From Actinomycetes bacterium (GTDB lineage: Bacteria; Actinomycetota; Actinomycetes; Propionibacteriales; Propionibacteriaceae), in contig JAEZZG010000073.1 of assembly GCA_023442485.1 (NCBI GenBank), positions 1 through 27,237 of the forward strand: a stretch of DNA of 27,237 bases. The letters are read 5' to 3'. Positions 1-6,750 of this stretch are shown one piece after another. Each line of letters begins with the position of its first letter. The first letter of the stretch is position 1. The translations under genes were made by a program, and so were the position numbers. The notes beneath the pieces are model-generated. The model made no database searches and was not told the DNA's origin. It worked only from the letters and a program-made list of their open reading frames with translations.

Positions 1-8
1 GTGTTGAC

Positions 9-45
9 AAGTGGCCGTCTGGAGAGATTCTAGACGGCCACTTTT
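9..45 (+). terminator. Rho-independent terminator hairpin upstream of rpfB
   Basis: The arms at 9-20 and 32-43 are perfect 12-bp inverted repeats (AAGTGGCCGTCT / AGACGGCCACTT). They can be extended inward by a GU, a GC and an AT pair, leaving a GAGAT loop. The right arm runs into a TTTT tract at 42-45 on the + strand. It most likely ends a + strand gene lying to the left of the window and insulates rpfB from it. The gene it terminates is not visible. Confidence 0.8.
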
Positions 46-86
46 CCATCTCCGCTGAAGGAATTTGAGCAGAATCCTGAGAATCT

Positions 87-114
87 TTGACTGTTTTCTC
101 AGGTTTGCTACTCT
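87..114 (+). promoter_or_regulatory. Candidate rpfB promoter
   Basis: TTGACT at 87-92 is a good -35 match. A 16-nt spacer leads to TACTCT at 109-114, which has an extended TG at 106-107. The -10 match is weak. It would place a start about 25 nt upstream of the rpfB GTG. A Shine-Dalgarno-like AGGAG lies at 134-138. This is a call by eye only. Confidence 0.4.
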
Positions 115-146
115 GAAGGGGCACTAGACCTCTAGGAGTATTCCTC

Positions 147-1259
147 GTGAAGAAAACCTCGCTGGCTCTCATCGCCTCCACTGCGGCTGCCGCCACCGTG
201 TTGACCGGCGCAAGTGCCATTGCTGCGAATCATAAAACTGTTGAACTCATCATCGATGGGACTTCGATCCAGGCCGGAACCTTCGCCAACACCGTCGGTG
301 ACGTTCTCGCCAACCGTGGTATCCACGTCTCCGAACACGATCGCGTTGTCCCCTCACTCGACTCCCCTGTCTACAGCGACAGCGTCATCTCTGTTGATTA
401 TGCGACTCCTTTGACCTTGATCATTGACGGCAAGGAGGTCACCTACTGGACTGTTGCCGATAATCTCGGTCAAGCACTGTCTGACCTTGGTTTTGCCAGT
501 GACCAGATGCGCACCTCGCTGACCCGATCCACCCCCATGGGGCGCGAACCAATCACGGTGACAGCCGAGTCGGTCAAGCAGGTCACGGTGATCCATGACG
601 GCATCACCTCTGCGGTCAATACCTATGCAGCCACTGTCGCCGATTTCCTCACCGAGCAAGGCATCACGGTCTCCGACCTCGACAGAGTATCCCCCGCAGC
701 CCAGACTCCTTTGACGACTGGGACGACGATTACGGTTCAGCGGGTCACCAAGACTCAGGTCACTCAAACCGAGACCATCAAGTATGACACCATCACCACC
801 AAGGATCCTTCGCGGTACACCGACGAGAAGACGGTCACCGTCAAGGGCAAGGATGGCTCGCGCACCAGCGTCTACGAGATCGTCCTAGTCGACGGGGTCC
901 AAGAGTCACGCACCCTGATCAAGTCCACCGTGGTCACCGAACCTGTCACCGCCAAGGTCACGATTGGCACCAAGAAGCGTCCTGTCGCTGATGTGCCGGC
1001 CTCCGCCCTCGGAGTATCGGTGTGGGATCGTCTGGCCCAGTGCGAATCCGGCGGTAACTGGTCGATCAACACCGGGAATGGCTACTACGGGGGCCTGCAG
1101 TTCTCTGCGAGCACCTGGCGGGCGATGGGCGGCACTGTCTACGCCCCTTACGCGTCGGGGGCAACCAAGGCTCAACAGATCGCCATCGCCGAGAAGTTGC
1201 AGAAGCGTCAAGGCTGGGGTGCCTGGCCGGCTTGTTCCCGCAAACTCGGGCTTCGCTAG
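147..1259 (+). CDS. rpfB: Resuscitation-promoting factor RpfB-like secreted transglycosylase
   Basis: A 370-aa exported muralytic enzyme that cleaves peptidoglycan glycan strands; in this family it stimulates growth resumption and cell separation. The N-terminus is a signal peptide (KK, then a hydrophobic Ala-rich stretch to about residue 27). Three DUF348 (YabE-like) repeats follow at roughly 30-85, 86-140 and 144-198, then a G5 domain at about 201-276, and a C-terminal Rpf domain from about 288. The Rpf domain holds the catalytic Glu300 in QCESGGNW and two cysteines (299 and 363) placed for the usual disulfide. Domain order and length match mycobacterial RpfB (362 aa). The start is GTG at 147, 8 nt after AGGAG. 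In mycobacteria rpfB sits beside ksgA; here it faces a glycosyltransferase and no ksgA is in view. Confidence 0.93.
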   Translation: MKKTSLALIASTAAAATVLTGASAIAANHKTVELIIDGTSIQAGTFANTVGDVLANRGIHVSEHDRVVPSLDSPVYSDSVISVDYATPLTLIIDGKEVTYWTVADNLGQALSDLGFASDQMRTSLTRSTPMGREPITVTAESVKQVTVIHDGITSAVNTYAATVADFLTEQGITVSDLDRVSPAAQTPLTTGTTITVQRVTKTQVTQTETIKYDTITTKDPSRYTDEKTVTVKGKDGSRTSVYEIVLVDGVQESRTLIKSTVVTEPVTAKVTIGTKKRPVADVPASALGVSVWDRLAQCESGGNWSINTGNGYYGGLQFSASTWRAMGGTVYAPYASGATKAQQIAIAEKLQKRQGWGAWPACSRKLGLR

Positions 1260-1338
1260 TTTCACCCTCACCCTAGGGGCCGTATCCGATCAGGTGCTGC
1301 CCCAACCCAAGGGCCATTAAGGCTCTCCGGTCCCCCAT

Positions 1339-2436
1339 TCACCGGGATTCGGTGAGCCGCTGATGAATCTCTAACATCTTCTCTACCGACGCGGACCACG
1401 GGAAGTGCTCTGCACGCGCCCTGGCTGCCCTCCGCAACTGCGGAGAGAGTCGGCTGATCAAACGCGTCACGGCCTCTGCCAGACTGCACGGGTCGGCTTG
1501 GGCACTTTCCCCGCTGCTATGGTCCACGGTTTCCGATGCTCCAGAACCGTTCACCACCACGGCTGGGGTTCCACACGCCAGCGATTCCAGCGGGGCCAGT
1601 CCGAAGGTCTCCGTCGGGCACATCGAAAAGGTCAAATCCGATTCCCGATAGCACTGGGCCACCGCAGCCCTGCCATCGACGAATCCATGAAAGATCACCG
1701 GATAGCCATCACCCTGCCGTTTCAAGGCCTCAACATCGGGACCTGTCCCATACATGTGCAGCTCTATCGGTACCCCTCGCCGATGCAGCTCAATCAGCGT
1801 CGCCACCGCGAGCTGCGGATATTTTTCATGAGACATCCTGCCGACATAACATGCGCGAATCGTCTCCTTGGGGCTATATCCATCCTCTGACGGGTTCGGC
1901 CTAAACTCATCCAAATCGACCCCCAGCACCACCTTGGCCAGTTTCGCCTTGGTATGGGACCACTCCCCTGCCGAGTAGTCCGAAGTCACCACGATCTGGT
2001 CGAACATGGAGGCGAGCTGGCGATTTCGCAGATGAACCAATCCTCGAACCAGATCGATCCCGGTGAAGTCACTAGCCATGTCGTCGAGTCGTTCATGAGA
2101 GATCAAGACGGTGGCAATGTCTAGCTTGCGAGCCCAGCCGCTAAGCCGCGCCAAGGTCCATTTGTCAGAAAACTCTAGACTCGTCGGGGCGAATCGGTTC
2201 AACACAGCGCGGACCTTACCCAGGTTGACGATGATCCGGTAGGTGCCACCGACGCGCGGGGACTTGACCATCGCGACCGTATTTCTGCCATCCTCCATGA
2301 CCAAGTCTCGGTCTCCAGGAATCACCAGCAGACGGTGATGACCGGCTTCGACATATCCGCATCCAAGAGCCTCGAGGGCAACGCGGATTCCGCCTGAATG
2401 CTCACTGACGAAGTTGGCTAGTTGGGCGATGCGCAT
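1339..2436 (-). CDS. GT4-family glycosyltransferase, probable mannosyltransferase of the MgtA/PimB type
   Basis: A 365-aa GT-B fold retaining glycosyltransferase. I chose ATG at 2436 because AGGAG lies 5 nt upstream and the protein then begins MRIAQLANFV, a typical GT4 N-terminal strand followed by a Gly-rich SGGIR loop. The frame stays open 56 codons further upstream, but that extension resembles no domain. The C-terminal half carries the donor-site features: VGRMSHEK (Arg and Lys for the nucleotide-sugar phosphates) and the E-x7-E motif at Glu276/Glu284 (ETFGLAPLE), followed by ACGTPAVV. Actinobacterial relatives transfer mannose from GDP-mannose to lipid acceptors, but donor and acceptor cannot be read from sequence. 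No membrane segment is seen. It lies where truA often follows rplQ in actinobacteria, and it converges on rpfB. Confidence 0.85.
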   Translation of the reverse strand: MRIAQLANFVSEHSGGIRVALEALGCGYVEAGHHRLLVIPGDRDLVMEDGRNTVAMVKSPRVGGTYRIIVNLGKVRAVLNRFAPTSLEFSDKWTLARLSGWARKLDIATVLISHERLDDMASDFTGIDLVRGLVHLRNRQLASMFDQIVVTSDYSAGEWSHTKAKLAKVVLGVDLDEFRPNPSEDGYSPKETIRACYVGRMSHEKYPQLAVATLIELHRRGVPIELHMYGTGPDVEALKRQGDGYPVIFHGFVDGRAAVAQCYRESDLTFSMCPTETFGLAPLESLACGTPAVVVNGSGASETVDHSSGESAQADPCSLAEAVTRLISRLSPQLRRAARARAEHFPWSASVEKMLEIHQRLTESR

Positions 2437-2637
2437 CTGTTCTCCTGACGCTAGGGTCGGTCTGACCGGAGGCGATCCTGGCTGATGGTCTAGGTAGTCT
2501 ACCGGACGTCGCTGCAAACCCGTTGCTGGACTGCGCGGCACGTATTCCTTGCCTTCGCCCCAGGCAGGATCGCCATTAAACGGGTTTGGGGCTTGCCGTA
2601 GCAAGCCCCAAAGATGGTCTAAACCGGTGGCGTGAGA
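2437..2637. other. Intergenic region between rplQ and the glycosyltransferase
   Basis: About 200 bp without a gene. It holds the probable rplQ terminator (2585-2612) and must carry any promoter specific to the glycosyltransferase. I see no convincing -35/-10 pair. Confidence 0.5.
2585..2612 (-). terminator. Terminator hairpin after rplQ, end of the alpha block
   Basis: Perfect 12-bp arms (2585-2596 and 2601-2612, core GGGGCTTGC/GCAAGCCCC) enclose the 4-nt loop CGTA, about 25 nt beyond the rplQ stop on the - strand. No immediate U tract follows on the - strand, only AAACCCGTTTAA. It may therefore act as a U-poor actinobacterial terminator or as an RNA 3' end stabiliser. Confidence 0.65.
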
Positions 2638-3183
2638 CTACTCGGTTTCTTCCTTCGCGGTATCGGCTTCCTCAGTGGCCTCGGCCTCAGCGGCGTCGAC
2701 TTCATCCGTGGCCTCAGCGGCGTCGACTTCGTCAACCTCAGTCGATTCCTCGGCTACAACGGCGCCAGCTTCGATCTTTTCTTCGACCTCGGTCTTGGTT
2801 TCGGGAGCAGCAGCCTTCTTGACCACCTTTTCGGTCACCAATTCGATCACTGCCATGGGTGCATTGTCGCCCTTGCGGTTACCGATCCGAGTCACGCGGG
2901 TGTATCCACCTTCGCGGTCGGCCATGGTTTCGGCGATGTCAGTGAAGAGCTGGTGAACCACCGACTGATCGCGGACAGTGCGCAACACGATGCGGCGATC
3001 GTGGAGGGTGCCGCGCTTAGCTTTGGTGATCAGCTTCTCAGCCAGGGGCTGAACCCGCTTGGCGCGGGTAGCTGTTGTGGTCACCTTGCCGTGCTCAAAA
3101 AGCTGGGTGGCAAGGTTGGCCATGATGATCCGCTCGTGAGCAGGGCTGCCACCGACGCGGGGACCTTTCGTTGGAGTAGGCAT
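2638..3183 (-). CDS. rplQ: 50S ribosomal protein L17
   Basis: L17 of the large subunit, which lies near the peptide exit tunnel. The protein is 181 aa. Residues 1 to about 116 are the conserved core (MPTPTKGPRVGGSPAHERIIMANLA at the N-terminus, GNRKGDNAPMAVIELV near its end). From about residue 117 comes a strongly acidic, Ala/Glu/Asp/Thr/Val-rich tail with a 9-residue tandem repeat (VDAAEATDE). Long L17 tails are usual in actinobacteria. The ATG at 3183 follows AGGA. It comes after rpoA with a 48-nt spacer that contains a perfect hairpin, and it is the last gene of the alpha block. Confidence 0.97.
   Translation of the reverse strand: MPTPTKGPRVGGSPAHERIIMANLATQLFEHGKVTTTATRAKRVQPLAEKLITKAKRGTLHDRRIVLRTVRDQSVVHQLFTDIAETMADREGGYTRVTRIGNRKGDNAPMAVIELVTEKVVKKAAAPETKTEVEEKIEAGAVVAEESTEVDEVDAAEATDEVDAAEAEATEEADTAKEETE
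2683..2730 (-). repeat. 27-bp-period tandem repeat in the rplQ tail
   Basis: Two identical 21-bp units (2683-2703 and 2710-2730) lie 27 bp apart inside the acidic C-terminal tail of L17, encoding VDAAEA twice. The 27-bp period is exactly nine codons, so changes in copy number would keep the frame. Confidence 0.75.
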
Positions 3184-3203
3184 GGTTTCAATCCTATCGG
3201 CTA

Positions 3204-3227
3204 GGTGCCGAGATCACTCTCGGCATC
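3204..3227 (-). promoter_or_regulatory. Hairpin in the rpoA-rplQ spacer
   Basis: TGCCGAGA (3206-3213) and TCTCGGCA (3218-3225) form a perfect 8-bp stem with a 4-nt loop. The stem is extendable by one GU and one GC pair. It fills half of the 48-nt spacer, between the rpoA stop and the rplQ ribosome binding site. No U tract follows. It is a candidate processing, stabilising or attenuation element that sets the RpoA:L17 ratio. Confidence 0.5.
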
Positions 3228-3231
3228 GGTG

Positions 3232-4266
3232 TCAGTACTGTTCGGTCTCGGTGAAGTCGAGGTCTGAGTCACTGCCAGGCAGCGACACCCCTAGATCACC
3301 GAACACAGAGTCCATCGAGTCAAACCCGAGATTGGCGTCCTTGAGAGACAGCCCCATCTCGGCGAGTTTGGCCTGAACCTCGTCAATGGATTTCTCACCG
3401 AAGTTACGGATGTCGAGAAGATCTTGACGGGAACGCGAAACCAGCTCACCAACGGTATGGATGCCCTCGCGCTTGAGGCAGTTATAGGAGCGAACGGTCA
3501 AGTTCAGATCCTCAACTGGCAGCGCAAGGTCGGCTTGCATCGTGGCGTCGACAGGAGGCAGACCAATCTCGATCCCCTCAGCCTCGGTATTGAGCTCACG
3601 GCACAGACCAAACAACTCGACGAGGGTATGGCCTGCCGAAGCCAGGGCATCGCGAGGAGCCATGCACGGCTTCGTCTCGACGTCGACAACTAGACGATCG
3701 AAGTCGGTGCGCTGTTCAACACGGGTGGCTTCCACCTTGTAGGAGACGCGCAGGACCGGCGAGTAGATCGAATCCATCGCGATCCGGCCAATCTCAGCAT
3801 CAGGGTTATCATTCTGCACAGACGAGACGTAGCCACGACCGCGCTCCACCACGAACTCCATCTCAATCTGGCCTTGTTCGTCCAAGGTGCAGACATGAAG
3901 CTGAGGGTTGTGGATTTCAACCCCGGCAGGGGCCTGGATGTCAGCCGCAGTGACCTCACCAGGACCCGACTTCCGCAGGTACATGGTGACCGGCTCATCC
4001 TCTTCCGAGCTCAACACCAATTCCTTGAGGTTGAGGACGATCTCGGTGACATCCTCCACGCAGCCTGGCATGGTGGAGAACTCATGCTGGATCCCTTCGA
4101 TCTTGATCGAGGTCACCGCAGCACCTGGGATCGAGGAGAGCAGAGTACGACGCAGCGAGTTACCAATGGTGTAACCAAACCCTGGTTCGAGCGGCTCCAA
4201 AACAAAGCGTGACCGGAACTCGCCCAGGACCTCTTCGGTCAACTCAGGACGCTTAGTGATAAGCAT
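3232..4266 (-). CDS. rpoA: DNA-directed RNA polymerase alpha subunit
   Basis: The 344-aa alpha subunit, whose dimer nucleates assembly of RNA polymerase. The N-terminal dimerisation and assembly domain spans about 1-230 (GYTIGNSLRRTLLSSIPGAAV at 31-51, RVEQRTDFD near 182-190). A linker leads to the alpha-CTD at about 248-312 (LTVRSYNCLKREGIHTVGEL, then DLLDIRNFGEKSIDEV), which contacts UP elements and activators. An acidic tail ending in ETEQY closes the protein, as in mycobacteria. The ATG at 4266 has AAAGGA at good spacing. It sits between rpsD and rplQ as expected. Confidence 0.98.
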   Translation of the reverse strand: MLITKRPELTEEVLGEFRSRFVLEPLEPGFGYTIGNSLRRTLLSSIPGAAVTSIKIEGIQHEFSTMPGCVEDVTEIVLNLKELVLSSEEDEPVTMYLRKSGPGEVTAADIQAPAGVEIHNPQLHVCTLDEQGQIEMEFVVERGRGYVSSVQNDNPDAEIGRIAMDSIYSPVLRVSYKVEATRVEQRTDFDRLVVDVETKPCMAPRDALASAGHTLVELFGLCRELNTEAEGIEIGLPPVDATMQADLALPVEDLNLTVRSYNCLKREGIHTVGELVSRSRQDLLDIRNFGEKSIDEVQAKLAEMGLSLKDANLGFDSMDSVFGDLGVSLPGSDSDLDFTETEQY

Positions 4267-4348
4267 GTGTGGTTTCCTTTCCGCACCGACCGCTATATGA
4301 CGATGCGTCTAAGACACAATCCGATGTGTACTGATATCAGGGAATCGA

Positions 4349-4954
4349 TTACTTCGAGTAAAGCTCGACAATCATCTGTTCTTGAACATCAATGACGATC
4401 TGATCACGGGTCGGCAACTGGTTGATCAAGATGCGACCACGGTTAGGACGAACCGTCATCCACCCAGGAATCTGACGGCTATCGTGAAGTTCACGAGCCA
4501 CCACGAAGGGGTGCAAGTTACGAGACTTCTCGCGGATGTCGATGATGTCGTACTGGGAGACGCGCATCGACGGCACATTAGCCTTGCGTCCGTTGACCAA
4601 GAAATGGCCGTGGACGACGAGCTGACGAGCCTGACGACGGGTGTTAGCGAATCCGGCGCGGTAAATCACGTTGTCAAGACGGGATTCGAGGATCTGCAGC
4701 AGGGTGTCACCGGTACGGCCAGGAACCCGGTCTGCCTCTTCGTAGTAGCGACGGAACTGCTTCTCGAGAACACCGTAGGCGAAACGAGCCTTCTGCTTTT
4801 CTTTGAGCTGCAGGGCATATTCAGAGTCTTTGCTACGACCACGACCGTGCATACCCGGAGGATACGGACGGCGTTCGTAGGATTTATCATTACCGACGAT
4901 GTCAGTCCCGAAACGACGGGACTTACGAGTCATGGGGCCAGTGTAGCGAGCCAT
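4349..4954 (-). CDS. rpsD: 30S ribosomal protein S4
   Basis: S4 is a primary 16S rRNA binding protein that starts 30S assembly; in many bacteria it is also the translational repressor of the alpha operon. The protein is 201 aa and begins MARYTGPMTRKSRRFGTDI. The S4 RNA-binding domain lies at about 90-155 (LESRLDNVIYRAGFANTRRQARQLVVHGHF). There are no N-terminal cysteines, so it is the zinc-free (C-) form. The ATG at 4954 follows AAAGGA. The 82-nt spacer to rpoA shows no clear structure. Confidence 0.98.
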   Translation of the reverse strand: MARYTGPMTRKSRRFGTDIVGNDKSYERRPYPPGMHGRGRSKDSEYALQLKEKQKARFAYGVLEKQFRRYYEEADRVPGRTGDTLLQILESRLDNVIYRAGFANTRRQARQLVVHGHFLVNGRKANVPSMRVSQYDIIDIREKSRNLHPFVVARELHDSRQIPGWMTVRPNRGRILINQLPTRDQIVIDVQEQMIVELYSK

Positions 4955-4976
4955 TATTCAGTCCTTTCTGTTCGGG

Positions 4977-5381
4977 TTAGACGCGACGACGCTTGGGAGG
5001 ACGGCATCCGTTGTGCGGCATCGGGGTGACGTCGGAGATAGCCCCAACTTCGAGCCCGATAGCGCCAAGCGAACGGATGGCGGTTTCACGACCCGAGCCC
5101 GGGCCTTTGACGAAAACATCAACACGCTTGAGCCCGTGGTCCATAGCGCGGCGACCAGCAGCCTCAGCGGCCATCTGTGCAGCGAATGGAGTGGACTTGC
5201 GGGAGCCCTTGAAGCCGACAGTACCGGCGGAGGCCCATGAGATCACAGCACCGGTGGGGTCAGTGATCGTGATGATGGTGTTGTTGAAAGTGCTCTTGAT
5301 GTGTGCCTGACCGGCAACCACATTCTTCTTTTCTTTGCGGCGGACTTTGGTGCCCTTAGAACCGCGGCCTGCAGTAGCCAT
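4977..5381 (-). CDS. rpsK: 30S ribosomal protein S11
   Basis: S11 of the 30S platform, close to the Shine-Dalgarno/anti-Shine-Dalgarno helix. At 134 aa it is the usual length. It has a basic N-terminus (KGTKVRRKEKKN), the conserved core AHIKSTFNNTIITITDPTGAVI, and the C-terminal signature DVTPMPHNGCRPPKRRRV. The ATG at 5381 follows AGGAGAT with a rather long spacing of about 12 nt. It lies between rpsM and rpsD with short gaps. Confidence 0.98.
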   Translation of the reverse strand: MATAGRGSKGTKVRRKEKKNVVAGQAHIKSTFNNTIITITDPTGAVISWASAGTVGFKGSRKSTPFAAQMAAEAAGRRAMDHGLKRVDVFVKGPGSGRETAIRSLGAIGLEVGAISDVTPMPHNGCRPPKRRRV

Positions 5382-5418
5382 GAGTTTGTGTTATCTCCTG
5401 AAAATCAATTGATCCGGA

Positions 5419-5793
5419 CTAGCGTGCTTTCTTCTTACCCGCAACGGCCTTCTTCTTGCCCTTGCGCGTACGAGCATTCGTACGAGTACGCTGACCGCGA
5501 ACCGGCAAACCAGCGCGGTGTCGGCGTCCTTGGTAGCAACCGATTTCGATCTTGCGACGGATGTCTGCTGCGACGGCGCGACGCAAGTCACCTTCGGTTT
5601 CGTAGTTTGCTTCGATGTGATCACGCAAAGCGACCAGTTGCTTTTCATCGAGATCACGGACCCGGATATCACCGGAGATCCCAGTGGCTTCCAAGGTTTC
5701 GGCTGCGCGAGTGCGACCAATGCCGAAGATGTAGGTGAGTGCAACCTCGAGGCGCTTGTCGCGCGGGAGGTCTACACCTAAGAGGCGTGCCAT
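5419..5793 (-). CDS. rpsM: 30S ribosomal protein S13
   Basis: S13 sits in the head of the 30S subunit and contacts the P-site tRNA and the inter-subunit bridges. The protein is 124 aa and starts MARLLGVDLPRDKRLEVALTY. It has the helix-two-turn-helix segment YIFGIGRTRAAETL and a very basic tail (RGQRTRTNARTRKGKKKAV) that reaches into the decoding region. The ATG at 5793 follows AAAGGGA. An unusually long upstream spacer (about 290 nt to rpmJ) contains a stack of hairpins and a candidate promoter, so rpsM may begin its own transcript. Confidence 0.98.
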   Translation of the reverse strand: MARLLGVDLPRDKRLEVALTYIFGIGRTRAAETLEATGISGDIRVRDLDEKQLVALRDHIEANYETEGDLRRAVAADIRRKIEIGCYQGRRHRAGLPVRGQRTRTNARTRKGKKKAVAGKKKAR

Positions 5794-5867
5794 ATGGCGT
5801 CCCTTTCATGGATGTCTTGCCGTTGATGGGTACCGATGTTGACGGGACTAGCCCGCCTGATCGAGAT

Positions 5868-5944
5868 ACACCGTCTGTCACGGCAGCGAAGGTGTCGGAC
5901 GTGAAGCGTCCTCAACTTGTTGAGGCCCCGGCCTTCGTCCGGGG
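5868..5944 (-). promoter_or_regulatory. Structured RNA leader upstream of rpsM (stack of stem-loops)
   Basis: On the - strand, contiguous inverted repeats occur at 5926-5944 (CCCCGG/CCGGGG, 7-nt loop) and 5910-5925 (CCTCAA/TTGAGG, 4-nt loop). Next is 5897-5911 (GGACG/CGTCC, 5-nt loop, sharing two bases with its neighbour), and a 5-bp closing pair ACACC/GGTGT joins 5868-5872 to 5891-5895. They lie about 75-150 nt upstream of the rpsM start. The position matches where S4-controlled alpha operon leaders sit in other bacteria, but I recognise no known motif here. Confidence 0.5.
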
Positions 5945-6022
5945 GAGCAAACACCGAGGTTCGACACATCATGCTGGCCTACGCCAACCTGTCTAGCCAC
6001 CGATGCGGTTGCGTTCACGTTG

Positions 6023-6052
6023 TCTATTGCGTGTTGAGTTGTTTTTCGTCAA
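6023..6052 (-). promoter_or_regulatory. Candidate internal promoter for rpsM-rpsK-rpsD-rpoA-rplQ
   Basis: On the - strand TTGACG (complement of 6047-6052) is a 5/6 match to a -35. After 18 nt comes AATAGA (complement of 6023-6028), a weak -10; TAGACA at 6021-6026 is an alternative with a 20-nt spacer. Initiation here would give a leader of about 220 nt before rpsM that contains the hairpin stack. Confidence 0.3.
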
Positions 6053-6074
6053 TACACCTGTGCGGGAGAACCCG

Positions 6075-6092
6075 GTCAGGCTTAACCCTGAC
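6075..6092 (-). promoter_or_regulatory. Small hairpin spanning the rpmJ stop codon
   Basis: GTCAGG (6075-6080) pairs with CCTGAC (6087-6092), and the rpmJ TAA (6082-6084) lies in the 6-nt loop. It may be a weak terminator or a 3' end determinant between infA-rpmJ and rpsM. No U tract follows on the - strand. Confidence 0.3.
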
Positions 6093-6195
6093 GTTGCTTG
6101 TGGCGAGGGTTGTCACAGATAACCCGGACCACGCCGCGGCGCCGGATCACCTTGCATTTCTCGCACATGCGCTTGACGCTCGGCTGAACCTTCAT
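6082..6195 (-). CDS. rpmJ: 50S ribosomal protein L36 (zinc-binding form)
   Basis: A 37-aa protein read directly from the - strand, starting ATG at 6195 and ending TAA at 6082. It begins MKVQPSVKRMCEKCKVIRRR and ends NPRHKQRQG. Cys11, Cys14, Cys27 and His32 form the zinc ribbon of the zinc-containing (C+) L36 form. L36 binds 23S rRNA in the large subunit. The AAAGA-like sequence upstream is a modest ribosome binding site. It lies between infA and rpsM, the standard place. Confidence 0.97.
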   Translation of the reverse strand: MKVQPSVKRMCEKCKVIRRRGVVRVICDNPRHKQRQG

Positions 6196-6218
6196 CGATC
6201 GTCTTTCTGTGCTAAATC

Positions 6219-6234
6219 AGCCACCAAAGTGGCT
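6219..6234 (-). promoter_or_regulatory. Hairpin in the infA-rpmJ spacer
   Basis: AGCCAC (6219-6224) and GTGGCT (6229-6234) form a perfect 6-bp stem with a 4-nt loop, about 24 nt upstream of the rpmJ start. It is a possible attenuation or processing element in a 141-nt spacer that is otherwise featureless. Confidence 0.3.
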
Positions 6235-6336
6235 CCTGTGGTGATAATGACGGGCTCGAATACTGATCTCAGTGCTCGCACCCATAAATGGTTAAGAGAC
6301 GAGGACACGATCCAGATGGAAGGACCTTATCCCTCA

Positions 6337-6558
6337 TTATTTGTGCCGGTAGACGATACGTCCGCGAGTCAGATCATAAGGAGACAGCTCAACGACCACA
6401 CGGTCAGACGGCAGGATTCTGATGTAATGCTGACGCATCTTGCCACTGATGGTGGCCAGAACCTTGTGGCCATTATCAAGCTCAACCCTAAACATGGCGT
6501 TCGGCAAAGCTTCGATAACACTTCCCTCTAACTCGAGGGCTCCCTCTTTCTTAGACAT
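6337..6558 (-). CDS. infA: Translation initiation factor IF-1
   Basis: A 73-aa S1/OB-fold protein that occupies the ribosomal A site during initiation and assists IF-2 and IF-3. It has the nearly invariant sequence ALPNAMFRVELDNGHKVLA, GKMRQHYIRILPSDRVVVELSPYDL and RGRIVYR. I chose ATG at 6558 (MSKKEGALELEG) because AGGAG sits 5 nt upstream and homologs start there; the frame runs 19 codons further up without support. It opens the alpha block. A separate promoter is likely because the upstream neighbours are not ribosomal. Confidence 0.98.
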   Translation of the reverse strand: MSKKEGALELEGSVIEALPNAMFRVELDNGHKVLATISGKMRQHYIRILPSDRVVVELSPYDLTRGRIVYRHK

Positions 6559-6668
6559 GTACTCCTGGACTCTCGTTTGGGTTTCGCGCTGCCCAACCAC
6601 CGAATCAGCTTGCATTCAGGCTGAAACTTGGACAGCTTGACTACCTACACAGATAACCGACTCACAAG

Positions 6669-6696
6669 TCTATAAGGAATCGTCAAGTAACCCAAA
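6669..6696 (-). promoter_or_regulatory. Candidate infA promoter
   Basis: On the - strand TATAGA (complement of 6669-6674) is a fair -10 and is preceded after 16 nt by a poor -35, TTTGGG (complement of 6691-6696). It would give a 5' leader of about 100 nt before infA. A TTGACG box is also present nearby but is wrongly spaced for this -10. Confidence 0.3.
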
Positions 6697-6750
6697 TCTT
6701 CGCAACCGCGAATGCACGGAAACGAGCAGGTCCATCAACACCGGATGCGG

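Noticed and set aside
1260..1338. Terminator between rpfB and the glycosyltransferase
   Set aside because: Only 5-bp inverted repeats (CCGGT/ACCGG at 1327-1345) are present; too weak to call.
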